From Parvibaculum sp041688015 (GTDB taxonomy: Bacteria; Pseudomonadota; Alphaproteobacteria; Parvibaculales; Parvibaculaceae): a stretch of 64,000 bases of DNA. Numbering within the stretch: position 1 is the stretch's first letter; every line of letters starts with the position of its first letter. A program made the translations under genes and the position numbers. The DNA is taken from assembly GCA_041688015.1 (NCBI GenBank), contig JBDNIY010000001.1:434001-498000 (forward strand), in the 5' to 3' direction. Positions 57,507 through 64,000 of the stretch are shown here, in pieces. The notes under the pieces were generated by a model that saw nothing but the letters and a program-made list of their open reading frames with translations, was not told the origin of the DNA and did no database searches.

Positions 57507-58856
57507 ATGAGTTCAAAGCAATTACGGCTGGGCGCTTTCATGCGACCGATCAGCATTCACACCGCCGCTTGGCGCTATCCCGGTGCCTATGCGGACGCCA
57601 ATTTTAATTACGCCCATATCAAACGTTTCGTGCAGAAACTCGAAGCGGGCAAGTTTGATGCCTTCTTCATGGCAGACCATCTGGCTGTCCTCAATATGCC
57701 GATGGACGGCCTGAAACGAAGCGCCACGGTGACCTCGTTTGATCCTTTGACATTGTTGCCGGCGCTGGCCGAAGTCACTGAGCATATCGGGCTCATCGCT
57801 ACAGCCTCGACGACCTATAACGAGCCCTATCACATTGCTCGAAAGTTTGCCTCGCTTGACCATATCAGCAATGGGCGCGCCGGTTGGAACCTCGTCACGT
57901 CGGCCAATCCGACAGAGGCGCTGAATTTCAGCCACGAAGAACACATGGAACATAGCGCGCGCTACAAACGCGCCCGCGAGTTCTATGACGTGGTGACAGG
58001 CCTTTGGGATTCATGGGCCGATGATGCCTTCATTCGTGACGTCGAGAATGGCGTCTATTTCGATCCAGCCAAAATGCATGTGTTGAATCACAAGGGCCCT
58101 GCGATGCAGGTGCGCGGGCCGTTGAATGTTGGACGTCCTGTGCAAGGTTGGCCTGTCATAGTGCAAGCAGGCGCGTCGGAAGCCGGGCGTCAGATCGCGG
58201 CAGAAACCGCTGAGGCGGTGTTTAGCGGTGGCGGCACGCTGGAAGACGGACGGCGTTTCTATGCCGACGTCAAAGGCCGAATGGATAAGATTGGCCGCAA
58301 CCGAGATCATATGAAAATCCTGCCGGGAGCCTTTGTTGTAGTCGGCGACACGATCGATGAGGCGAAGGCCAAGCGCGCCCATCTTGATAGTCTTGTTCAT
58401 TATGACAGCGCCATCGCGTCACTTTCGATAGCACTGGGAACTGACGCCTCGAAGTTTAACCCTGATGGCCCGTTGCCAGAAATTCCCGAAAGCAATGCCA
58501 GCAAAAGCGGGCGTCAACGAGCCATTGCGCTGGCCGAGCGAGACGGGCTGACGGTACGTCAGTTGGCACAACGGCTCGGTGGATTTGCTGGCCTGGCTTT
58601 TGTCGGCACACCAAAGACCATTGCCGATCAGATGGAGGAATGGCTGTTCACCGAAGCGAGCGACGGCTTCAACATCATGTTCCCGTTCCTGCCGGAGGGG
58701 CTTGATGATTTCGTGGACAAGGTTGTTCCCGAATTGCAGCAGCGCGGATTGTTCCGCCGGGAATATGAAGGCAAGACGCTACGCGAGAACCTCGGGTTGC
58801 CGCGCCCGGAAAATCAGTTTTTTCCGAAAACCAAAGTCGAGAGTGCGGCGGAATAA
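57507..58856 (+). CDS. LLM-class flavin-dependent monooxygenase (NtaA/SnaA/DszA type)
   Basis: A 449-residue bacterial luciferase-like monooxygenase. The family motifs are FDAFFMADHLAV, the NGRAGWNLVTS loop and PVIVQAGASEAGRQIAA. Relatives act on nitrilotriacetate, pristinamycin precursors, dibenzothiophene sulfone or alkanesulfonates, using FMNH2 supplied by a reductase. No flavin reductase is adjacent. The gene lies just after the amino-acid importer, so a nitrogen- or sulfur-containing organic substrate is possible. The ATG at 57507 has AAGGGG upstream. Confidence 0.88.
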   Translation: MSSKQLRLGAFMRPISIHTAAWRYPGAYADANFNYAHIKRFVQKLEAGKFDAFFMADHLAVLNMPMDGLKRSATVTSFDPLTLLPALAEVTEHIGLIATASTTYNEPYHIARKFASLDHISNGRAGWNLVTSANPTEALNFSHEEHMEHSARYKRAREFYDVVTGLWDSWADDAFIRDVENGVYFDPAKMHVLNHKGPAMQVRGPLNVGRPVQGWPVIVQAGASEAGRQIAAETAEAVFSGGGTLEDGRRFYADVKGRMDKIGRNRDHMKILPGAFVVVGDTIDEAKAKRAHLDSLVHYDSAIASLSIALGTDASKFNPDGPLPEIPESNASKSGRQRAIALAERDGLTVRQLAQRLGGFAGLAFVGTPKTIADQMEEWLFTEASDGFNIMFPFLPEGLDDFVDKVVPELQQRGLFRREYEGKTLRENLGLPRPENQFFPKTKVESAAE

Positions 58857-58869
58857 ATCCGCCGACGCC

Positions 58870-59499
58870 TCAATGTTCGTTGTGGTTGCTCGTCAGCCGC
58901 AAGAATTCTTCGCGTGTCTTGGGGTCATTGCGCACTGCGCCGATTAAATGGCTGGTGGAGAGTACCGAACCGGGATTGTTGACGCCGCGAATGGTCATGC
59001 AGGAATGTTCCGCCTGAATAACGACGCCAACGCCGCGGGGCTTGAGGATTTCGGCGATGGCCTTGGCGACATCGGCGGTGAGTTTTTCTTGAATTTGCAG
59101 GCGGCGTGCAAAGCCTTGCACGACACGGGCAAGCTTTGAAATACCGACGACGCGCTTGGCGGGTAGGTAACCAACATGCGCATAGCCGGTGACGGGCAGC
59201 ATGTGGTGTTCGCAAAAGCTCACGACACGGATATTGCGCAGGACGATCAATTCGTCATAGCCGCCAACTTCTTCAAATACGCGCTCCAAATATTCGCGTG
59301 GATCGGTGTCATAGCCGGAAAAGAGATCGCTATAAGAGCGTACAACGCGTGCAGGCGTATCAATGAGGCCTTCACGATCAGGGTCCTCACCCGTCCAGCG
59401 GATTAAGGTACGCACAGCGGCTTCGGCTTCGTTACGTGTCGGTTTTCGTTTGACTGATTTAGTGGATTTTTTTGTTTTGATAGTTCTTTTAACGGCCAT
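58870..59499 (-). CDS. folE: GTP cyclohydrolase I FolE
   Basis: A 209-residue GCYH-IA that makes 7,8-dihydroneopterin triphosphate from GTP. Its product feeds folate synthesis and the QueD step encoded at 2633-3004. Zinc and catalytic residues are visible in SFCEHHMLP and HSCMTIRGV. A Lys/Arg-rich N-terminal extension of about 22 residues precedes the domain. GGGAG precedes the ATG. The conventional zinc enzyme form, not the GCYH-IB type. Confidence 0.96.
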   Translation of the reverse strand: MAVKRTIKTKKSTKSVKRKPTRNEAEAAVRTLIRWTGEDPDREGLIDTPARVVRSYSDLFSGYDTDPREYLERVFEEVGGYDELIVLRNIRVVSFCEHHMLPVTGYAHVGYLPAKRVVGISKLARVVQGFARRLQIQEKLTADVAKAIAEILKPRGVGVVIQAEHSCMTIRGVNNPGSVLSTSHLIGAVRNDPKTREEFLRLTSNHNEH

Positions 59500-59627
59500 A
59501 TATTGGCACTCCCTAAGGCGAATATTTTGTTGGGTGCAGTTTGAGTGTTGAAGCCCAGCATGACAAGTATTTGACCTAAAATAGGGTGCGATGTGCGAGG
59601 CACAAGAGCTCCCGCATGGAAACGACC

Positions 59628-60140
59628 TCAGACTTCGACGATGGCGTTTGACTGCGCATAGACGCTAAAACCGTGGCGCTGATAGAGACGTAGAGCGCGA
59701 GGGTGATCCAGCGTGCAGGTTTGAACGGTCAAGCGCTCTGGTCCGCGCGACCAAGCAAGGCGGATGGCCTCGCAGAGTAAAAACCGTCCAATGCCTTGAC
59801 CAATGAATTCCGGCATGATGCCAAGAAAGCAAAGATCAGCATCGGGCATCATGCGAAAGTCGATTTCGGTGAAGCCTGCCGGTGCGCCATTAAGCCAAAG
59901 CACATAAATTTCGACGTCATCATTGTGAATGATGGCGCAGAGCGCTTCGTCGGTCAGATTGCGCCGACTGACCCAAGAATAGTCATGACCAATCGTGTTG
60001 TAGAGATAGCGATAGAAATGAATGGGTGGTTTTTCAACGCGCATCAGCGCGAATTTACCCGGCGGCGTGGCGACCGTCGGCAAACGCGGCTCGGCATGCA
60101 TATCGAGATGGGTGATGGTAGTCTCGCGGATGGTGCCCAT
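59628..60140 (-). CDS. GNAT family N-acetyltransferase
   Basis: A 170-residue GNAT-fold protein. The acetyl-CoA loop reads PEFIGQGIGRFLLCEAI (Q/RxxGxG/A type), followed by LTVQTCTLDHPRALRLYQRHGF. The acceptor substrate is unknown. It begins 8 bases after sseA and is probably co-transcribed. The ATG at 60140 is chosen; upstream residues in the longer frame overlap sseA. Confidence 0.85.
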   Translation of the reverse strand: MGTIRETTITHLDMHAEPRLPTVATPPGKFALMRVEKPPIHFYRYLYNTIGHDYSWVSRRNLTDEALCAIIHNDDVEIYVLWLNGAPAGFTEIDFRMMPDADLCFLGIMPEFIGQGIGRFLLCEAIRLAWSRGPERLTVQTCTLDHPRALRLYQRHGFSVYAQSNAIVEV

Positions 60141-60148
60141 GATGCCGC

Positions 60149-60997
60149 TCAGCTTTCGATGGGCAGGCCTTTGACGGCACCCCATTCGGCCCATGAGCCA
60201 TCATAGACGGCGGTTTGATCCCGGCCAAGGACCGCAAGCCCAAGCGCCAGAGTGCAGGCGCTGACGCCCGAGCCACAGGTCGCGACGACGGGGCGCTTGA
60301 GATCGACGTCAACATCACCAAACAAGCGAACAAGCTCGTCGTGGCTTTTCATCGTGCCATCTTCGTTCACAAGCTGGGCTGAGGGAAGATTGCTGCTGCC
60401 GGGAATGTGGCCACCGGCAAGACCGGGGCGGGGCTCGGCCTCCTGACCACAAAAACGCCCATCGCTGCGTGCGTCGATCACTTGTTCTGCATGTGTATTC
60501 AGATTGTGCAAAATTGCGGCGCGATCACGCACCAGAGGCGCATTTCGGCGCGCCGTGAAATGGCGTGGCGATGGCCGCGGGCGCACGTCGCTCAAAGAAC
60601 GTCCTTCGGCTTTCCATTTTTTCAAACCGCCATCAAGAACGACAACATCAGAAAAACCCATGACGCGAAACATCCACCACACGCGAGGCGCACTGAATAA
60701 TCCTGCGCCGTCATAGATGACGAGGCGCATGCCGTCGCCAATGCCCATGTCACGCACGCGCGATGAAAACTTTTCGGGGCTGGGTAGCATATGGGGGTAG
60801 GGGCTTGCCGTGTCGGCGATTTCGTCAATGTCGAAAAAGACGGCGCCGGGAATGTGCTCGCGTTCATATTCGCCGCGCGGATCGCGCTGTGCGGTCGGCA
60901 AATACCAAGAGGCGTCAATGACGCGAACGTCGGGTGCATCAAGATGCGTGGCCAGCCATTCTGTGCTGACAAGCGGATCGACGGTGGTCGTGAGCAT
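60149..60997 (-). CDS. sseA: 3-Mercaptopyruvate sulfurtransferase (two-domain rhodanese)
   Basis: A 282-residue tandem rhodanese protein. The inactive N-terminal domain ends near residue 150. The C-terminal domain holds the catalytic cysteine in the loop CGSGVSA, the mercaptopyruvate-type CGSGVT-like sequence. It transfers sulfur from 3-mercaptopyruvate to acceptors such as thiols or cyanide. It lies between cysK and a GNAT gene on the same strand, consistent with cysteine metabolism. The ATG at 60997 is preferred over a TTG at 61021. Confidence 0.9.
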   Translation of the reverse strand: MLTTTVDPLVSTEWLATHLDAPDVRVIDASWYLPTAQRDPRGEYEREHIPGAVFFDIDEIADTASPYPHMLPSPEKFSSRVRDMGIGDGMRLVIYDGAGLFSAPRVWWMFRVMGFSDVVVLDGGLKKWKAEGRSLSDVRPRPSPRHFTARRNAPLVRDRAAILHNLNTHAEQVIDARSDGRFCGQEAEPRPGLAGGHIPGSSNLPSAQLVNEDGTMKSHDELVRLFGDVDVDLKRPVVATCGSGVSACTLALGLAVLGRDQTAVYDGSWAEWGAVKGLPIES

Positions 60998-61028
60998 GCG
61001 TCGTCTCTTTCCTAAGCCCAATTAGAGC

Positions 61029-62027
61029 CTACATCCAATCAGGAACTGGCAGATTTTTCTCTTTGAGAAAGACAGGGTTGAACAATTTTGTCTGATACCG
61101 AGTGCCGTAGTCGCAAAGAATAGTAACGATGGTATGGCCCGGCCCAAGCTCACGTGCTAAGCGCATGGCACCCGCGACGTTGATGCCTGACGAACCGCCG
61201 AGACACAGGCCTTCTTCTTTTAACAAGTTGAAGATGATCGGTAAGGCTTCGACGTCAGGAATCTGGAATGCGTCATCAATCGGCATGTCTTCGAGATTGG
61301 CGGTAATGCGGCCCTGTCCAATACCTTCCGTGATGGAGTTTCCCTCCGATTTCAGCTCGCCGTGCTTGTAAAAATTATAGAGCGCCGCGCCGTTGGGATC
61401 TGACAAGGCGATCTTCACATCCTTGTTGCGATCTTTGAGGGCAATGGCGATGCCTGCAAGCGTACCGCCTGTGCCAACCGCACATGTGAAGCCATCAACC
61501 TTACCGTCGGTCTGCTCCCAGATCTCGGGGCCGGTGGTTTCGATATGCGCTTGCCGATTGGCAATATTGTCGAACTGGTTTGCCCAGGCTGCACCGTTGG
61601 GTTCGGACGCGGCAAGCTCTTCTGCAAGCCGTCCGGAATATTTGACATAGTTCATTTCGTTTTTGTAGGGGACGGCAGGCACTTCGATAAGGCGCGCGCC
61701 ACAAAGGCGCAGCATGTCCTTTTTTTCTTGCGACTGCGTTTCGGGAATGACGATAACGCTTTTGAAGCCCATCGCGTTGCCGACAAGGGCCAAGCCGATG
61801 CCGGTATTGCCCGCTGTGCCCTCGACGATGGTGCCGCCCGGCCGCAACGTGCCACGTGCGACGGCGTCCTTGATGATGTAGAGAGCGGCGCGGTCTTTGA
61901 CCGACTGGCCGGGATTGAGGAATTCCGCCTTGCCCAGAATGGTGCAGCCCGTTTCTTCGGATGCGCGTTTTAGCCGGATCAATGGCGTGTTGCCTATTGA
62001 TTCCACCAAGCCTTGTTTGATGTTCAT
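61029..62027 (-). CDS. cysK: Cysteine synthase A (O-acetylserine sulfhydrylase)
   Basis: A 332-residue fold-type II PLP enzyme. The PLP lysine is in NPGQSVKDRAAL, the phosphate loop in EGTAGNTGIGLA, and the late GGSSGINVAGA binds substrate. It makes cysteine from O-acetylserine and sulfide. The E-G-T-A-G-N-T loop and length match alphaproteobacterial CysK. It lies 31 bases upstream of sseA on the same strand, so both may be co-transcribed. Confidence 0.9.
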   Translation of the reverse strand: MNIKQGLVESIGNTPLIRLKRASEETGCTILGKAEFLNPGQSVKDRAALYIIKDAVARGTLRPGGTIVEGTAGNTGIGLALVGNAMGFKSVIVIPETQSQEKKDMLRLCGARLIEVPAVPYKNEMNYVKYSGRLAEELAASEPNGAAWANQFDNIANRQAHIETTGPEIWEQTDGKVDGFTCAVGTGGTLAGIAIALKDRNKDVKIALSDPNGAALYNFYKHGELKSEGNSITEGIGQGRITANLEDMPIDDAFQIPDVEALPIIFNLLKEEGLCLGGSSGINVAGAMRLARELGPGHTIVTILCDYGTRYQTKLFNPVFLKEKNLPVPDWM

Positions 62028-62107
62028 TATTGTTTCTCGAAAGAATGTATTGGTCTTATTTAAACATACGAAGGGAACGCCTTGGGTTCAAGGCAGAGAA
62101 ATATCAT

Positions 62108-62719
62108 TTAGAGTTTCAGTTTGTTCATCATAAGCCATTGAATCATAAGGATTGTTTTTGCATCCTTGATGCGGCCGTCAAATGCGGCAGCAAAAGCCTC
62201 ATCCAGCGAGACGACAACGGCGCGAATATCTTCATGTTCATGGGCGAGACCGTGGAGGCCACCCGCGGTCGCCAGATCGGCCAGTCCCGCATACATATAT
62301 GTGCGCTCGCCATAGCCGCCGGGCGAGGAATAAACCGTTGAAATGTGGATGGGAGAGGCGATGTGAAGAGCGGCTTCCTCGGTCGCTTCGCGCATCGCCA
62401 CCTCAGGGGGCGTTTCCCCTGGGTCAATGATTCCCGCGACAGCTTCAAACAACCATGTTGGTTCGTTCCAATAGAGGCCGCAGGTGCGAAATTGTTCCAC
62501 AAGCAGCACTGCATCAAGCGCGGGGTCGTAAGGCAGGATCATGGCGACTTCGCCGATCGTGTAGAGGTCGCGGGTCACCTCGTCGGACCATTGTCCGTCA
62601 AAGCGACGGTGTCGAAAAACAAACCGTTCAAACTTGCCCCAACCTTGCCCGATCAGGTGTCTGGACTGGATTTGCACATCGGCAAGGGTGCGAGGTGTCG
62701 GAATCAGTCGATCTTCCAT
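62108..62719 (-). CDS. NUDIX hydrolase, ADP-ribose pyrophosphatase-like
   Basis: A 203-residue protein of the NudF/ADP-ribose diphosphatase type. The Nudix box GX5EX7REUXEE is visible in GIIDPGETPPEVAMREATEEA, with Ala where the second-to-last Gly usually stands. The upstream VLLVEQFRTCGLYWN and the downstream SSPGGYGERTYMYAGL are typical of ADP-ribose pyrophosphatases. The ATG at 62719 is chosen; a TTG at 62767 would extend it by 16 residues. Confidence 0.87.
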   Translation of the reverse strand: MEDRLIPTPRTLADVQIQSRHLIGQGWGKFERFVFRHRRFDGQWSDEVTRDLYTIGEVAMILPYDPALDAVLLVEQFRTCGLYWNEPTWLFEAVAGIIDPGETPPEVAMREATEEAALHIASPIHISTVYSSPGGYGERTYMYAGLADLATAGGLHGLAHEHEDIRAVVVSLDEAFAAAFDGRIKDAKTILMIQWLMMNKLKL

Positions 62720-62830
62720 GGCAACATCCAATTCAACGGGGGCAAACAAAGGGAGTAAATTTCGCAAGGTGCATTGAAGTCAATCGAGATGCTATCTTTG
62801 TTCTATGTGATGTCGAAAGGGCAATGAAAT

Positions 62831-64000
62831 ATGGTAGGTCGTTTTGTGAAGTTGCGCCTGAGCGATCCGAGGTTCCTGACCGCTCTTCGCATTTCTGCAA
62901 TCTATCTCGTTCTTTCATATATCTATCTTTATACATCGGACTGGTTCGTCAGCGCGCTTGTGCCGGACAAATGGGTATTTTCCGTCAATGTCTCGAAGGG
63001 GTTTGCCTATGTTGCGGTGACCGGGATAGGCCTCCTTTATTTTATCTATCGCGCGCTGCGCGAAACTCAATCTGCCGAAGCCCGTTTCAAGCTGCTGTTC
63101 GACGTTATTCCTGATGGTGTCATGATCCAGACAGCAGACGGCATGATCGAATCCGTCAATCCGGCCGTCGCCGAGATGTTAGGCTGGACGAGAAATGAGC
63201 TCATTGGCCAAACCCGCGCGCTTTTAATAGACGAAACCTCGCCAGAGGTTGTCGAAGCACTCCAGCGTCGGATGCGCGATGGACAGATACGTCAGCGTTT
63301 TATGATACGCAAAAAGGACGGGGAGAAAATTCCGGTGCGCGTGTCATCCAGAGAGTTCTTGCTCCAAGACGGCCAGAGCCGGGTTTGCCTCATCTTGCAC
63401 GATTTGACCGAGGTCGAGAAATACGAAGACAAATATCTGGAAGGCGAACGCCTGCGCCTCGTCGGCCATTTGGCCGGCGGTGTGGCGCATGACTTCAACA
63501 ACCTGCTGACGGTCATCAGCGGAAATACCGAAATTTTGCTTGATCTGGCCGCACCCGACAGTGGCGAGAGGCGCGCTGCAGATATTATTTGGATCGCGGG
63601 CCAGCAGGCCGCCCAACTCATTCAACATCTGTTGGCGTTTGCACGCCGCCAGCCGCTGGACCCAGAGGTTTTCTCCATCCGGTCACGCCTGATCGATCTG
63701 ATGCCCTTGCTCACCAAGGCCGTCGGCTCGCATACCGAAATTGAATTTCACTGTGAGGAGGAAACCTGGCTCGTCTACGTGGATGCCGTGCAACTGGAAA
63801 ACACTGTGCTCAATCTGGTGTTGAATGCCAAGGACGCATTGCGCAGCGACCCGCGCATTGTCATCGACGCAACCAATGTTGTCGTCGGCGTGCATTCCGA
63901 ATTCAAGGGCACGCTGGTGCCAGGCAACTATGTCGCGTTGAGTGTCACGGACTACGGCGTCGGAATGACACAGGAAGTTTTATCGCGCGTCATCGAACCA
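62831..64000 (+). CDS. PAS-domain sensor histidine kinase, 3' truncated by the window edge
   Basis: The frame is open from an ATG at 62831 (AAAGGG upstream) through the last base, giving at least 390 residues. Two N-terminal hydrophobic helices (about 22-38 and 62-80) flank a short loop. A PAS domain follows (about 93-205, with FDVIPDGVMIQTADG and EVEKYEDK). The HisKA box is GHLAGGVAHDFNNLL, with the phospho-acceptor His in VAHDF. The ATPase domain begins with NTVLNLVLNAKDAL (N box) and DYGVGM (G1 box). This H-box type is common in hybrid kinases with a C-terminal receiver, which would lie outside the window. Confidence 0.92.
   Translation, partial: MVGRFVKLRLSDPRFLTALRISAIYLVLSYIYLYTSDWFVSALVPDKWVFSVNVSKGFAYVAVTGIGLLYFIYRALRETQSAEARFKLLFDVIPDGVMIQTADGMIESVNPAVAEMLGWTRNELIGQTRALLIDETSPEVVEALQRRMRDGQIRQRFMIRKKDGEKIPVRVSSREFLLQDGQSRVCLILHDLTEVEKYEDKYLEGERLRLVGHLAGGVAHDFNNLLTVISGNTEILLDLAAPDSGERRAADIIWIAGQQAAQLIQHLLAFARRQPLDPEVFSIRSRLIDLMPLLTKAVGSHTEIEFHCEEETWLVYVDAVQLENTVLNLVLNAKDALRSDPRIVIDATNVVVGVHSEFKGTLVPGNYVALSVTDYGVGMTQEVLSRVIEP

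Overview
This window reads as chromosomal DNA of an alphaproteobacterium, probably from the Hyphomicrobiales or a nearby order. The evidence is the gene order eno–ftsB–pdhA–pdhB–pdhC–lpdA … lipA–ratA, a pyruvate dehydrogenase E1 beta subunit with its own lipoyl domain, a mitochondrial-type NDUFS4-like complex I subunit, an aapJQMP amino-acid importer, and many short 'CTTCGAGACG…CTCCTCAGGATGAGG' palindromic repeats. I see no prophage, insertion sequence, CRISPR array, plasmid gene or rRNA. The sequence is moderately GC-rich and almost fully coding. Both ends cut a gene: a 29-residue tail at 1-90 and a PAS histidine kinase that runs off the right edge.

Layout. 0.4-2.0 kb: a PhyH-type dioxygenase and its TetR-family neighbour. 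2.1-4.4 kb: a queuosine-precursor operon, queC-queE-queD-queF. 4.5-10.4 kb: a DUF1302/DUF1329 envelope-protein pair split by a PadR regulator and enolase. 10.5-19.1 kb: ftsB, the pyruvate dehydrogenase complex with lpdA, TerC, a PAS protein, lipA and ratA. 19-25.5 kb: corA, a glyoxalase, a damaged sirtuin, a Baeyer-Villiger monooxygenase, a GH13 alpha-glucosidase and an Rmf-like peptide. 25.6-26.5 kb: two cold-shock genes in a tandem duplication of about 465 bp.

26.6-44.8 kb is the most distinctive part: about 18 kb of nearly uninterrupted minus-strand genes. The upstream half is a tightly overlapped Mrp-like antiporter operon whose order (E-F-G-DUF4040/MbhE-B-C-D) is that of the membrane arm of archaeal MBH/Mbs complexes rather than bacterial MrpA-G, and it carries three MrpD/NuoL-like subunits. 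Only 64 bases downstream begins a form II (AYRGAGR) CO-dehydrogenase-like molybdenum hydroxylase set: coxG, coxS, coxL, coxM, coxD, coxE, two XdhC genes and a molybdopterin-binding/MocA fusion. The gaps inside the cox half are filled with dispersed repeats; the Mrp half has none.

45-64 kb: a double cold-shock-domain protein, a thioesterase, tRNA-Pro(TGG), the NDUFS4-like gene, tRNA-Arg(TCT), a Sel1-repeat protein, a sugar-lactone oxidase, a solitary biotinyl domain, modC-modB without modA, metC, aapJQMP, an LLM-class flavin monooxygenase, folE, a GNAT, sseA, cysK, a NUDIX hydrolase and the partial sensor kinase.

The genes form several linked themes: lipoate use and synthesis (PDH with lipA), molybdenum enzymology (cox, MocA fusion, modBC), pteridine and deazaguanine chemistry (folE with queDECF), and sulfur amino acids (metC, sseA, cysK). 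Points that deserve a second look are the Mrp-like/cox junction, a QueD lacking the usual catalytic cysteine, a doubly damaged sirtuin, a predicted leaderless TetR mRNA, and a hairpin that covers the ribosome-binding site of the PAS gene.
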